From contig CAJXUC010000026.1 of NCBI GenBank assembly GCA_913061315.1, positions 1 to 44,031 on the forward strand: a DNA stretch of 44,031 nucleotides. The letters run 5' to 3'. How positions within the stretch are numbered: position 1 is the stretch's first letter; each line of letters begins with the position of its first letter. The stretch comes from an uncultured Gammaproteobacteria bacterium. GTDB taxonomy: Bacteria > Pseudomonadota > Gammaproteobacteria > GCA-001735895. A program made the position numbers and the translations under genes. Below the pieces are notes generated by a model. That model made no database searches. It saw only the letters and a program-made list of their open reading frames with translations, and was not told where the DNA came from. Positions 16,938 through 27,249 of this stretch are shown one piece after another.

Positions 16938-18143
16938 GTGACTGACTCTGCTTCTTCTTCGCGTAAACCCAATTTATTCCTTCGCATTTGTATTATATTA
17001 ATTTTAGTTGCTTGCGTAGTGGCTGGCCTTGGTTATAAAAAATATTTACAAATTGGCGTATTGACCGCACAGGGAAGCGTTCCGCCAGCGCCCATCAATG
17101 TAACCGTCGCTAGCGCCGAATCTTCTGAATGGCACAAACGAATTAAAACTGTCGGCACTTTAGTCGCCAGCCAAGGGGTCGATTTATCCACTGAAGTTGC
17201 GGGTATCGTTAAGTCTATTCATTTTAACTCGGGTCAAGAGATTAAAATGGGTGACTTATTGTTAGAGCTCAATAATCAAACTGAGCTGGCAACGCTCGGA
17301 CAAGCTCAGGCAAAATTTAATGCCGATAATAGTCAATACCAACGGTTACTTAAATTAAAGGATCAGTCGTTTGTTACACGGAACGACATCGATTCTCAGA
17401 CGGCTTTAGTGAATATTTCAAAAGCCCAGATTAGTGTGGCTCAAGTTGCGCTTTCGAAGAAAAAAATCACGGCGCCCTTCAAGGGTAAGTTAGGCATACG
17501 CTTAATCGATATTGGTGAATATATTACTCCTGGAACACCACTAGTGACCTTGCAATCAGTTGATAAATTACTGCTTGATTTCACGCTACCCGAGAGCAAT
17601 TTTAATGACTTGGCAGTGGGACAAGGTATTCGTTTTAAAGTCCGATCTTTTGTTGATAAGTCATTCATGGCTGAAGTCAAAGCTTGGAGTCCAATACTTG
17701 ATAAGAACACCCGGAGCATTTCTATTCAGGCCGAAGTTGATAATCAAGATAGGCTGTTAGCACCCGGTATGTTTACTGAAATGGAAGTCAATAGCGCCCA
17801 AAAAATGACCGTAGTCACGTTACCCGAAACGGCCATTTTTTATAACATCTACGGTGAGGCTGTTTATGTTTTAGAGGCTCAGCCCCAAATAGCCAATGAG
17901 ACTCCAGTTGAAGGTTCTGTAGCGGATATTAATGAGAGCATTGCAACTGCTCCCGACTATCGGCTATCCGCTCGGCAAGTTCGGGTGGCTTATCGAAAAA
18001 ATGGGCGGGTTGGCATAATGAGTGGCATTAAAGCGGGTGATTTGGCGGTGACCTCTGGTCAGCTTAAACTTTACCCTAGCTTACGCGTAGCCATTGTAGA
18101 GGACGCACCAGAATTTAAAGCCCTCAAAGCGTCAACGGAATAA
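16938..18143 (+). CDS. RND efflux periplasmic adaptor (membrane fusion protein, HlyD/AcrA family)
   Basis: A 401-residue adaptor that links an inner-membrane RND pump to an outer-membrane channel. An N-terminal membrane anchor (about 13-32, LRICIILILVACVVAGLGY) is followed by the lipoyl half-motifs (VAGIVKSIHFNSGQEIKMGDLL and ITAPFKGKLGIRLIDIGEYI), a short alpha-hairpin between them, and the beta-barrel/membrane-proximal domain (DKNTRSISIQAEVDNQDRLL APGMF). Translation starts at GTG 16938 behind a perfect AAGGAGG. The permease gene follows 5 bp after the stop, one operon. There is no lipobox, so it is anchored by the helix. The substrate cannot be told. Confidence 0.93.
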   Translation: MTDSASSSRKPNLFLRICIILILVACVVAGLGYKKYLQIGVLTAQGSVPPAPINVTVASAESSEWHKRIKTVGTLVASQGVDLSTEVAGIVKSIHFNSGQEIKMGDLLLELNNQTELATLGQAQAKFNADNSQYQRLLKLKDQSFVTRNDIDSQTALVNISKAQISVAQVALSKKKITAPFKGKLGIRLIDIGEYITPGTPLVTLQSVDKLLLDFTLPESNFNDLAVGQGIRFKVRSFVDKSFMAEVKAWSPILDKNTRSISIQAEVDNQDRLLAPGMFTEMEVNSAQKMTVVTLPETAIFYNIYGEAVYVLEAQPQIANETPVEGSVADINESIATAPDYRLSARQVRVAYRKNGRVGIMSGIKAGDLAVTSGQLKLYPSLRVAIVEDAPEFKALKASTE

Positions 18144-18148
18144 ACCCA

Positions 18149-21100
18149 ATGTTGACTGATTTTTTTATTAAGAGGCCGGTGCTATCCCTGGTCATTAGTA
18201 CCCTGATTGTGTTGCTAGGCATTCAAGCATTTTTTGACACCCAGCTTCGCCAATATCCTGAGATAGAAACCTCGGTGATTACCATTAAAACGGCTTATCC
18301 AGGGGCCAGCGCTGAACTCATTCAGGGTTTTATCAGCACGCCAATTCAACAGGTCGTGTCAAGTACTAGTGGTATCGACTTTGTTCGTTCTAGCAGCTCG
18401 AACAGTGTTTCGTCTGTCGAAGTCCATATGAAACTAGGAGTTGATCCTGACGTTGCTCTGACAGAAGTTAGCACCAAGGTGTCCTCTATACGGGGCGAGT
18501 TACCTGCCGAAGCACAAGATCCGATCGTTGCTAAAAGTGATGCTAATAGTTTTGCCCTCGCCTATTACAGTTTTTATAGCGACACCTTGTCAGATGTTGA
18601 AGTCACCGACTATTTATTACGCACTATTCAACCGGCACTATCCACCGTCAAAGGCGTTGGCGAGGCACAAATTCTCGGTGGGAAAACCTATTCGATGCGT
18701 ATCTGGATGGATCCAGTTCGTATGGCTGCAGCCAAGATATCGGCTGCTGATATCGTTAATGCAATTGGGTCTGAAAACTATCAGTCCGCTGCAGGTCAAA
18801 CCCGTAGCGATCTAGTTCAAACCAATGTCAATGCTGTCACCGATACGGGCGACCCTGAAGTTCTAAAACGCTTTGTGGTTCGACAGTCAGGTGATAAAAC
18901 GGTTCGACTCGGTGATGTAGCAGACATTGAACTCGGTGCAGAAGACTACGACAGCCTCGTCATGTTCGATGCCGTGCCTTCTATTTATATTGGTATCAAC
19001 GGCACGACTGATGGCAACCCGCTGACCACAATCAAGTCAGTCACTGCTGAGCTGGAAAAAATGAAAACCTCATTCCCACCCGGGCTCAAGGTTGCGATCG
19101 CTTATGACTCAACAGAATTTATTCAGGCTTCGATTGACGAAGTGATTATGACCTTGATTCAAGCGTCGATTATTGTTGTTGTCATCATCTTCCTATTTTT
19201 GGGTTCCGTGCGATCTACCATGGTGCCGTTAGTTACTATTCCACTGTCGATTATTGGCGTGTTATTTTACATGCAGATATTGGGCTACTCGATCAATCTA
19301 CTGACCCTGTTGGCGATGGTTATGGCGATAGGTCTTTTGGTCGATGATGCCATCCTCGTGGTGGAGAATATATATAGACATATTGGCGAAGGATTAAAGC
19401 CATTACAAGCGGCGCTCGTCGGCGCTAGAGAGATAGCTAAACCCGTCATTGCAACTACTATTGTATTGGTTGTAGTTTACGCTCCGATTGGATTATTGGG
19501 TGGATTGACCGGTGTTTTATTCAAGGAGTTTGCCTTTACTTTAGTTGGTACGATTATTATTTCAACCATTATTGCGCTCACCTTATCGCCTATGATGTGT
19601 TCTCGGATACTGAAACCCACCGTGGCGAACAACGCTTATGCGCGTTTCATTACGACATTTTTTAATAGCCTTCAACTCCGCTACGAACAATTCTTAGCGG
19701 ATTCAATGAAGACTCGGTCGGTCACTGTGATTTTTGTAGTGATGGTGTTGGCGATGCTCATTGGTATGTTTCAATTTATCCAAACGGAACTGGCACCAGA
19801 CGAGGATCAGGGCATTATTTTTGTATTCTCTAAAGCCCCCGATCATTCAAGCATAGACTACCTCAACAAGTATACAGCGCCTTATAATGACATTTTTCGT
19901 GACTATGAAGACGAATTTGAGTCCTCTTTTATGGCGAACGGCTTTGGTGGACCCACCGTGTCATTCGCAGGCATGTTGCTCAAACCCTGGGAGCAACGCT
20001 CACTAACATCACAAGAAATGATACCGACTATTCAAAATCAACTGAATCAGGCACCTGGGTTACAAAGCTTTGCTTTTAACCCGCCCTCACTCCCCGGGGC
20101 GAGTGGCAATACGCCGGTTGAATTCATTCTCAAAACCCAACAAAGTTATGATCAGCTTTATGGCGTTGTGCAACAGATACTCGCCAAAGCTCGAGAGACG
20201 GGGCAGTTCTATTTCATCAAAAGCGATTTTAATTTCAGCAAGCCTGAAATTAGAGTTACAGTCAATCGTGAACGTGCTCAATCTATGGGTATATCGATGC
20301 GTGAAATTGGTCAAACACTGGGGGCTATTCTGGCAGAAGGCTATGTTAGTCGATTCAATTTAGCTGGCCGTAGCTATAAAATTATTCCCCAAGCACGCCA
20401 AACTGATCGTGAAAATGGCGCAATATTGGGTCAATACTATGTTTACACGCCACAAGGCGAGCAGGTCAGTCTGTCGGCTCTGGTTGATATTGAATACACC
20501 TCGGTACCTGCCGAACTGGTTCAATTCCAACAGCAAAATTCTGCTAAGATAGATGCAGTACCCGGTGTGCCATTAAGCGAAGCATTGCAGACACTGCGAG
20601 ACATCACTGCCGAGGTGGCGCCTGCCGGATATACCTTTGACTATCAGGGGCAGTCACGTCAGCTGATTCAAGAGGGCTCGGCTTTAACGATAACCTTCGG
20701 TTTTGCCATTATCATTGTTTTTTTGGTCCTTGCCGCTCAATATGAAAGCTTCCGCGATCCATTCATCATCCTAACCACGGTGCCACTCGCCATGTTTGGT
20801 GCCTTGATACCGATGTTTCTTTGGGAGGTCTCGATGAATATTTACAGTCAGGTTGGCCTCATTACGCTGATTGGACTTGTCAGTAAACATGGTATTTTGA
20901 TAGTTGAATTCGCCAATGAAATACAGGTTAAAGACAAATTACCGCCAGGACAGGCTGTTATCAAAGCGGCGTCAATGCGCTTGCGGCCTATTTTGATGAC
21001 CTCTTTCTCTACCATCATTGGTATCATGCCTTTGGTGATTGCCTCTGGTGCGGGTGCGGCAAGCCGTCAAGCAATTGGGATCACTATTGTATCTGGTTTT

Positions 21101-21190
21101 GCAATTGGCACATTGTTTACCCTGTTTGTGTTGCCAGTGGTTTATACTTACTTTGCGAAGGATCGTTATTTGGAAGCAGTGGGCACGTAA
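18149..21190 (+). CDS. RND efflux permease (AcrB/HAE1-like family)
   Basis: A 1013-residue inner-membrane drug/proton antiporter. The opening MLTDFFIKRPVLSLVISTLI is the standard HAE start. Twelve membrane helices are arranged as 1+5+1+5 around two large periplasmic loops. The proton-relay acidic pair is Asp399/Asp400 in AIGLLVDDAILVVENIYRH, equivalent to AcrB Asp407/408. The second half ends with MTSFSTIIGIMPLVIASGAG and GFAIGTLFTLFVLPVVYTYF. It is translated 5 bp after the adaptor gene. No TolC-like outer-membrane gene follows; the pump probably borrows one encoded elsewhere. Confidence 0.96.
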   Translation: MLTDFFIKRPVLSLVISTLIVLLGIQAFFDTQLRQYPEIETSVITIKTAYPGASAELIQGFISTPIQQVVSSTSGIDFVRSSSSNSVSSVEVHMKLGVDPDVALTEVSTKVSSIRGELPAEAQDPIVAKSDANSFALAYYSFYSDTLSDVEVTDYLLRTIQPALSTVKGVGEAQILGGKTYSMRIWMDPVRMAAAKISAADIVNAIGSENYQSAAGQTRSDLVQTNVNAVTDTGDPEVLKRFVVRQSGDKTVRLGDVADIELGAEDYDSLVMFDAVPSIYIGINGTTDGNPLTTIKSVTAELEKMKTSFPPGLKVAIAYDSTEFIQASIDEVIMTLIQASIIVVVIIFLFLGSVRSTMVPLVTIPLSIIGVLFYMQILGYSINLLTLLAMVMAIGLLVDDAILVVENIYRHIGEGLKPLQAALVGAREIAKPVIATTIVLVVVYAPIGLLGGLTGVLFKEFAFTLVGTIIISTIIALTLSPMMCSRILKPTVANNAYARFITTFFNSLQLRYEQFLADSMKTRSVTVIFVVMVLAMLIGMFQFIQTELAPDEDQGIIFVFSKAPDHSSIDYLNKYTAPYNDIFRDYEDEFESSFMANGFGGPTVSFAGMLLKPWEQRSLTSQEMIPTIQNQLNQAPGLQSFAFNPPSLPGASGNTPVEFILKTQQSYDQLYGVVQQILAKARETGQFYFIKSDFNFSKPEIRVTVNRERAQSMGISMREIGQTLGAILAEGYVSRFNLAGRSYKIIPQARQTDRENGAILGQYYVYTPQGEQVSLSALVDIEYTSVPAELVQFQQQNSAKIDAVPGVPLSEALQTLRDITAEVAPAGYTFDYQGQSRQLIQEGSALTITFGFAIIIVFLVLAAQYESFRDPFIILTTVPLAMFGALIPMFLWEVSMNIYSQVGLITLIGLVSKHGILIVEFANEIQVKDKLPPGQAVIKAASMRLRPILMTSFSTIIGIMPLVIASGAGAASRQAIGITIVSGFAIGTLFTLFVLPVVYTYFAKDRYLEAVGT

Positions 21191-21267
21191 GCTGTGAAAA
21201 TAGAATCAAAAAAATAAATCAACATAAAAGCCAGATTACCCTTAACGCCTTAACGAGTAGTAGTTAG

Positions 21268-24200
21268 TTGAAATTCGACCAAAAAACCATCATCGGAGCC
21301 TGCGGTAAAAGTTCTTTCTCAAGGGGCCAAGATTATTTTAAATCAGGCCGGGTTGTTTCCCTTGATTATGACGCAATTAAACGTGGTGTTGAGCTAATTG
21401 GTCGTACGCTTGGTAGTGGTGGAAATATCTATAATCAAAAGGTATTACTCGATTTTCAAGGGGATTATATTGAAATTGATGGTCAATGCGACTGCCCCGT
21501 TACCTATAATTGCAAGCATGTTGTCGCCACCTGTTTAAAATATAAGGAAGAAATTGAAACACCCTCACTGTCGCCAGCGCCGGTCGCCAAATCAGAAATT
21601 ATAGATCAAGGCAAAGTTACTAAATGGTTGCAGAACTTAACTGAATCAGCGGTGGATTATCGATCGCCTGTGGATCAAAAAACCAAAGACTGGTTAGTTT
21701 TTATTCTGAGCATTCGTCAAGACAATCAAAGTTTACTTAAACCGCGTGAGCTCACTGTTTCGATACGGGCTACTCACCATCGCAAAAACGGCAAGGGTCT
21801 CGTGAAAGGTCGTGAGATTGCATTACACAATATCGGTGACCGCAATTGTGATTTTCACGCACTCCCTATCGATTCTGACATTACCGCTTTTTTGCAAACA
21901 ACCACTGAATACAGTTACTGGAATACCCCTGCGACTATCCGAGGGCGAGCAGGCGCATCAGCCCTGAAATTAATGCTCGAAAGTGATCGTTGCTATTGGC
22001 AAAACTTAGACGGTTCACCTATACAAAAGAGTGAACAACATCAATTGCAGTTAGGTTGGGAAACCCTAGAGAATGGCGATTTAGCGTTACAGCACAACTT
22101 GGGTCAACATTGCCTATTACTCAACACTCAGCCAGTTATGTATTTGGATACCCAACTACTGCAAGCCGGTAGCCTTGATGTTCAGGAGTGGAGTCAAAAT
22201 CAACTGATCCAATTGGCCCAAGCGCCCCAAATACCAGCTGATGAAGCCGACACAGTGACACAGCAACTGCTCCTGAGCTACCCTAAGCTTGCGCTGCCTC
22301 TTCCCACTGAAGTGGCCCTTCGAAACAATGAAGGCGAATTGATGCAACCTTGCCTTACGCTCACGAGTGTTGGGGACATCGGGCAAACGTTGGAACACTG
22401 CCTACTACTTAACTTTGATTACAACGGAGATCGTGTTCCAGCGTTTCCTTTTAGCAAACAAAGTACATTTTCTAGTCGTGGCGACTGGGTGCGATTAAGC
22501 CGCGACTCAGTGGCAGAGGAAAATGCCCTTGGTGAACTTATAAGTTATGGATTTAAACTGTGTGAGCCTGTAGGCGATGCTCCCCAACCCATTAAACTAT
22601 TGCCGTTGAGTGATATAACTCATATTGACAATGGCGGTTGTTGGGCGGATTTCATTGAGGACGGTATCGATGCTTTGCGTGAAAAAAATTGGCAGATTGA
22701 AATTGATGAGCACTTCCATCTGCGCTTTGAAGACGCTGATTGGGAAGCAGAAATTGATGAGGATGGAAATGACAATGATTGGTTCAGCTTACGCTTTGAT
22801 TTGAAAATTGGCGATAAGAGTCTGCCTCTCGCGCCCTTACTCACACCGTTACTGGCACTCGATCCGGCCGACCTGCCAGAAGTGATTACGTTACCGATCG
22901 AACAGCATCGTTATATACGATTGCCTTACGAGCGTATTCAACCCTTTTTAAGTACTCTGCAAGAATTATTCAGTCGCCTACCTAACAACAATGGGCAGTT
23001 ACGTTTATCTCGATTTGATGCCATTAGCATTGATCAATTAGCCGAACAAGGCGCGGCCCTGCGCGGGGCAGACAACTTACGCCAACTCGCCAAACAAATG
23101 AAAAATTTCGACGGCATTAAAGCTGTTGAGCTTCCCGCTGGACTCAATGCTGAACTTCGTCCCTATCAGCACAGTGGTTTGAACTGGTTACAGTTTTTAC
23201 GAGAATACCGATTTGCCGGTATCCTTGCTGACGATATGGGTTTAGGCAAAACAGTGCAAACCTTGGCTCATCTGTTGATAGAAAAAAACGCAGGCCGACT
23301 GAATAAACCAGCGCTGGTTGTCGCGCCCACCAGTCTGATGGGTAATTGGCGGCGAGAAGCCGAGCGCTTTACACCTGAGTTACGTGTCATTGTTCTGCAT
23401 GGGACAGAGCGTCACCAGCTGTTCGATGACATTACACATTGTGATTTGCTGCTAACGACCTACCCGCTTCTGTCCCGAGACACTGAGCAATTACAGGCCC
23501 AGCACTATCACAGTATTATTCTTGACGAAGCTCAAGCAATCAAAAATCCAAATACAAAAATGGCTCGGCTGGTCAGACAGCTTCGCAGCGAGAATCGCCT
23601 GTGCCTCACCGGTACACCCATGGAAAACCACCTTGGAGAGCTATGGTCACTATTCGACTTTTTAATGCCCGGGTTTCTGGGTGACAGCAATACATTCAAG
23701 AAACAGTATCGTACTCCCATTGAAGTTCATGGCGACCTTGAAAAGCAACAACAACTGGCACAACGAGTGCAGCCTTTTTTATTGCGTCGCGAAAAAGATG
23801 AGGTGGCTTCTGAACTTCCGCCCAAGACAGAAATTTTACAAACTGTCGAGCTTGAAGGGGATCAGGCTGAGTTGTATGAGAGCATTCGACTCGCCATGGA
23901 CAAACGGGTTCGTGAAGCAATTAAAACTCAGGGCCTGGCGCGAAGCCATATCACAATTTTAGATGCCTTGCTAAAACTTCGTCAAGTCTGCTGTGATCCA
24001 CGCCTATTAAAGCTAGATCAAGCTAAAAAAGTCACTCAATCAGCTAAATTATCATTACTCATGGACCTACTCCCTGAGCAGATCGAAGAAGGCCGGCGTA
24101 TTATTTTATTTTCTCAATTCACATCAATGTTGGCGTTGATCGAAGAAGAATTAAAGAAATATAATATCGATTACACCAAACTCACTGGACAAACTATAAA

Positions 24201-24564
24201 GCGTGACGAAGCGATTCAACGCTTTCGAGAGGGTGAGGTTAATTTATTCTTAATCAGCCTGAAAGCGGGTGGCACCGGTTTAAATTTAACCGAAGCAGAT
24301 ACGGTAATACTTTATGACCCTTGGTGGAATCCCGCAGTTGAAGCACAGGCAATAGATCGTGCACACCGTATCGGTCAGGACAAACCCGTGTTTATTTATC
24401 GGTTAATGGTTAGTGGTAGCGTCGAAGAAAAAATGCTGGCGATGCAGGACAAAAAACGACAACTCGCAAAGGGAATCTACTCTGGTAAAAGTAAAGATGA
24501 GACACCGCTGCTAGATACTAATACTTTGCAAAATCTATTCTCGCCCTTAGAAAGTGGCTTTTGA
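21268..24564 (+). CDS. SWIM-zinc-finger SNF2-family DEAD/DEAH-box ATPase
   Basis: A 1098-residue Swi2/Snf2 ATPase of the bacterial RapA/HepA-like class. The N-terminus has a SWIM zinc-binding motif CDCPVTYNCKH (Cys74, Cys76, Cys82, His84). After a long middle region come the helicase motifs: Walker A DDMGLGKT (about 654-661), DEAQ box (about 752), LTGTPMENHLGELWSLFDF, then ILFSQFTSML, the helicase C motif V GGTGLNLTEADTVI, and motif VI DRAHRIGQ (about 1030). It should translocate on duplex DNA to remodel protein-DNA complexes; the target is unknown. The TTG start at 21268 is accepted because family conservation (SFSRGQDYFKSGRV) begins within 20 residues; there is no good ribosome site. It converges with the pseudouridine synthase gene across 8 bp. 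Confidence 0.93.
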   Translation: MKFDQKTIIGACGKSSFSRGQDYFKSGRVVSLDYDAIKRGVELIGRTLGSGGNIYNQKVLLDFQGDYIEIDGQCDCPVTYNCKHVVATCLKYKEEIETPSLSPAPVAKSEIIDQGKVTKWLQNLTESAVDYRSPVDQKTKDWLVFILSIRQDNQSLLKPRELTVSIRATHHRKNGKGLVKGREIALHNIGDRNCDFHALPIDSDITAFLQTTTEYSYWNTPATIRGRAGASALKLMLESDRCYWQNLDGSPIQKSEQHQLQLGWETLENGDLALQHNLGQHCLLLNTQPVMYLDTQLLQAGSLDVQEWSQNQLIQLAQAPQIPADEADTVTQQLLLSYPKLALPLPTEVALRNNEGELMQPCLTLTSVGDIGQTLEHCLLLNFDYNGDRVPAFPFSKQSTFSSRGDWVRLSRDSVAEENALGELISYGFKLCEPVGDAPQPIKLLPLSDITHIDNGGCWADFIEDGIDALREKNWQIEIDEHFHLRFEDADWEAEIDEDGNDNDWFSLRFDLKIGDKSLPLAPLLTPLLALDPADLPEVITLPIEQHRYIRLPYERIQPFLSTLQELFSRLPNNNGQLRLSRFDAISIDQLAEQGAALRGADNLRQLAKQMKNFDGIKAVELPAGLNAELRPYQHSGLNWLQFLREYRFAGILADDMGLGKTVQTLAHLLIEKNAGRLNKPALVVAPTSLMGNWRREAERFTPELRVIVLHGTERHQLFDDITHCDLLLTTYPLLSRDTEQLQAQHYHSIILDEAQAIKNPNTKMARLVRQLRSENRLCLTGTPMENHLGELWSLFDFLMPGFLGDSNTFKKQYRTPIEVHGDLEKQQQLAQRVQPFLLRREKDEVASELPPKTEILQTVELEGDQAELYESIRLAMDKRVREAIKTQGLARSHITILDALLKLRQVCCDPRLLKLDQAKKVTQSAKLSLLMDLLPEQIEEGRRIILFSQFTSMLALIEEELKKYNIDYTKLTGQTIKRDEAIQRFREGEVNLFLISLKAGGTGLNLTEADTVILYDPWWNPAVEAQAIDRAHRIGQDKPVFIYRLMVSGSVEEKMLAMQDKKRQLAKGIYSGKSKDETPLLDTNTLQNLFSPLESGF

Positions 24565-24572
24565 TTTCATTC

Positions 24573-26204
24573 TTAAAATGGGGCCGAGCTTATGACCTCC
24601 ATTCTTTCGCCTGTTGTTGGGTGATCAAATGTCAACATTTGGGCGTGCAAAAACAGACGCCCACCCCGAGTACCATATAAATCATCTCCAACAATAGGTG
24701 CGGCTAAGCCATTATAATGTGCCGCATGAACTCTCAGTTGGTGAGTCCTTCCCGTCACTGGATAAAAATACACCCGGGTTGAAACTGCGTCACTAGAAAT
24801 GACCTCCATGCGGGTTACGGCTGATTTACCATGTTCATAGCACACAACTTGGCGGGGTCTGTCATCCAGGTCAACTCGGAGCGGTAGATCGATTACTTTT
24901 GGTTCGTTCTTGATCACTTTTGATAATACGGCTATATAGCGTTTATGTACGGTTCGATTAATGAATTGCTTTTGTAAAAACTTATGCGCCTGCGCTGTTT
25001 TTGCGGCGAGTAATAATCCCGAAGTCGACATGTCAAGTCGGTGCACAAGTAATGCGCCCGTCGCATCAGGGTAGTTTTTTCTAAGCCAACTTAATACTGA
25101 ATGATGTTCTTCTTTACCCGGTATTGATAATAAGTCAGCGGGTTTATTGACGACGACAATATCAACATCTTCATACACTATGGTTGGCTCTAAAGTCTGC
25201 CGAATTGAAGCATCGTCCGATGACTCGACATCCAGGCCTTTTAACATGAAGGGTAGTATTGGGTGACACTTGCCTCGGCAAGGTGCGTATAAATTACCGT
25301 GATGTCTAACGCCTGTTGATGGCGGTTCACCCCACCAGAACTCGGCTAAAGCCAAGGGTTTTAATTGATGGTTAAAGGCAAACTGCAATAGTTTAGGCGC
25401 TGCACAATCACCTGTGCCACTGGGCGGGTTTTTGCCATCGAACAGCGACCGAACAGTGGCTACTTCGCCCAAACTATTGTGAAGTCGATAGCTATCGAAT
25501 ACCTGATCATGAAGTCGCTTTGAAAGATCTCTGCGTTGTTGCTTTAACTGAGCAATTTTATGTCGATAATTGTCGTCAATTTTTGTATTAAACTGATCAA
25601 GTAAAACTTGTGACTGTAGCTTTAACTGCAAGTACTCTCGTTTATCTTGTTGGCTGAGGAGTGCCAGCTGCTTCATTATCTGGGCTTCATCACCATCAAA
25701 ATCTATGTTTTCTTTGATTTGACTTCTTTGCAGTTGTCTTTGTTTTTTCTGGCTTTTATGCTGCTTTTTCAAGCTAATTAATGCAGCACTTTGATGCTGT
25801 TCAAGCTGGTGTAAATCATCAAGGGCAGTGAGATAGCCAGAACAAAGCAACAGAGCTTCAATCGTTGCAGTCAAACCGTTCACAGCGATCGCTCCATCGT
25901 TTAAAAACAATTGTTGTTGGTCGATATCAAACACTGGCGGAACAAAACCAACCGCTTGCCACTGTTGATTAAACATGCCGGAAAAACTGGAAAGAAACCC
26001 AATTTTTCCAGCTTGATCTGACACCACTAATACACCAAACATTTTACCTATATCAATTGGTTTAAATGAGTGCTGAAGCGTTTCTTTTAATATTTTACTG
26101 GCTGTTATTGCAAGTGGGTGGGGATTATTTTCAAATGGATTTCGCAATCGACTGGGCGTATCTCTAGTGGCTGGCTGAGGTGAAAAAAACTGTAAACAAT
26201 CCAT
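24573..26204 (-). CDS. RluA-family pseudouridine synthase with long N-terminal domain
   Basis: A 543-residue RNA pseudouridine synthase. The catalytic domain is at about 345-540, with motif HRLDMSTSGLLLA and nucleophile Asp391, followed by YIAVLSKV, VYFYPVTGRTHQLRVHAAHY and VGDDLYG. The first 340 residues match the long gammaproteobacterial/Bacteroidetes subclass: KMFGVLVVSD, FSGMF, FVPPVFD, a Lys/Gln-rich coiled coil (about 135-235), and a Cys-containing APCRGKCHPILPFML before the catalytic part. The RNA target of this long subclass is not known to me. It is separated from the NYN gene upstream by 2 bp, which indicates one operon, and converges on the SNF2 gene. Confidence 0.92.
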   Translation of the reverse strand: MDCLQFFSPQPATRDTPSRLRNPFENNPHPLAITASKILKETLQHSFKPIDIGKMFGVLVVSDQAGKIGFLSSFSGMFNQQWQAVGFVPPVFDIDQQQLFLNDGAIAVNGLTATIEALLLCSGYLTALDDLHQLEQHQSAALISLKKQHKSQKKQRQLQRSQIKENIDFDGDEAQIMKQLALLSQQDKREYLQLKLQSQVLLDQFNTKIDDNYRHKIAQLKQQRRDLSKRLHDQVFDSYRLHNSLGEVATVRSLFDGKNPPSGTGDCAAPKLLQFAFNHQLKPLALAEFWWGEPPSTGVRHHGNLYAPCRGKCHPILPFMLKGLDVESSDDASIRQTLEPTIVYEDVDIVVVNKPADLLSIPGKEEHHSVLSWLRKNYPDATGALLVHRLDMSTSGLLLAAKTAQAHKFLQKQFINRTVHKRYIAVLSKVIKNEPKVIDLPLRVDLDDRPRQVVCYEHGKSAVTRMEVISSDAVSTRVYFYPVTGRTHQLRVHAAHYNGLAAPIVGDDLYGTRGGRLFLHAQMLTFDHPTTGERMEVISSAPF

Positions 26205-26206
26205 GT

Positions 26207-26992
26207 TTAAGATTCAGCTGACTCTACTTTATCACCCATTAAGCTACTGCCACGTTTATCTCTCACGACCATCTGCCCATTTTTGAGCACTTTAGTTTCG
26301 AATAAATCGATGGCTTTTATCAAATCACCTAACTTTTTATAACCATAGTTTCGGGCGTCAATCGATGCTTGATTTGAAATGATCGAACCGACGCGTGCTA
26401 CGGAGGCCCACTCATCATCATCCTGATCACTGTCAATCGCGACTCTTAACAAATTAATTAATTTAGTATTTGATTTTAAATCTTTGGCTGAAATTTTCTT
26501 TGAATGTGTTAATTTACCTTTATCAATCTTATCTTTTTGGCCTGTTTCTTTCTCTGACTTTTCTTCATCAACATAAAGAAAACGAGAACAAGCATTTACA
26601 AATGGGTCAGGAGCTTTTCGTTCTCCAAAACCATAAACAATTTTCCCCTCTGATAATATACGCATCACTAATGGCGTGAAATCACAATCAGACGAAACAA
26701 TACAAAAAGCATCAATATTTTTGGTATACAAAATATCCATCGCATCAATCGTCATTGCCATATCCGTCGCGTTCTTGCCTTTTATCAAGTCAAATTGTTG
26801 GATCGGTTGGATGGCATACTCATGCAAATTTTCTTCCCAGCCCTTCAATGCTGGGCTTTTCCAGTTGCCATAAGCTTTCCTGATACTCACCACGCCATAA
26901 TTAGCTAACTCAGTAATTATTTTTTCAATTTTCTTTGCTGGGGCATTATCTGCATCAATAAACATTGCGATTTTATGATTTGCATTTTCCAT
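26207..26992 (-). CDS. NYN (LabA/DUF88-like) ribonuclease-fold protein with C-terminal OST-HTH/LOTUS domain
   Basis: A 261-residue protein combining two RNA-linked domains. The N-terminal NYN PIN-like fold has the acidic residues expected of a metal-dependent nuclease: FIDADNAP (Asp13, Asp15), NATDMAMTIDAMD and SSDCDFTPL. The C-terminal part (about 190-250; WASVARVGSIISNQ, FDARNYGYKKLGDLI-like spacing, KNGQMVVRDKR) matches OST-HTH/LOTUS RNA-binding domains. A charged linker lies between. A ribosome site AAGGA precedes the ATG. It sits 2 bp from the pseudouridine synthase and 11 bp from the DUF1289 gene, so an RNA role in that operon is plausible; the substrate is unknown. Confidence 0.88.
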   Translation of the reverse strand: MENANHKIAMFIDADNAPAKKIEKIITELANYGVVSIRKAYGNWKSPALKGWEENLHEYAIQPIQQFDLIKGKNATDMAMTIDAMDILYTKNIDAFCIVSSDCDFTPLVMRILSEGKIVYGFGERKAPDPFVNACSRFLYVDEEKSEKETGQKDKIDKGKLTHSKKISAKDLKSNTKLINLLRVAIDSDQDDDEWASVARVGSIISNQASIDARNYGYKKLGDLIKAIDLFETKVLKNGQMVVRDKRGSSLMGDKVESAES

Positions 26993-27003
26993 TCACTATT
27001 CCT

Positions 27004-27249
27004 TTATTTGAGTGCCTTTTTAGCCACTAATTTTCGTTCTGAAATTTTATCTAGCACCCATAATTTTTGCTCTCTAGGCATAATTATCCATTCGCGTATT
27101 TCGTCAATATTTCGATAGCAGCCATCACATAAATCAGTACCGCTAAATTGACAAACTTTCACACAAGGTGACGGCACCGAATGGTCAATTTCTGGACGTT
27201 TTTTATTTCGTCGTGATCTCGGACGCGTGGTGCCTGTTTCTTCAGTCAT
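27004..27249 (-). CDS. DUF1289 small cysteine-motif protein
   Basis: An 81-residue protein of the DUF1289 family. The diagnostic pattern is SPCVKVCQF, then LCDGCYRNIDEIREW, then PREQKLWVLDKISER. Four cysteines in CxxxC...CxxC suggest a metal site. The basic N-terminus (RPRSRRNKKRP) is variable. It is first in the operon with the NYN and RluA-family genes; function unknown. Confidence 0.88.
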   Translation of the reverse strand: MTEETGTTRPRSRRNKKRPEIDHSVPSPCVKVCQFSGTDLCDGCYRNIDEIREWIIMPREQKLWVLDKISERKLVAKKALK

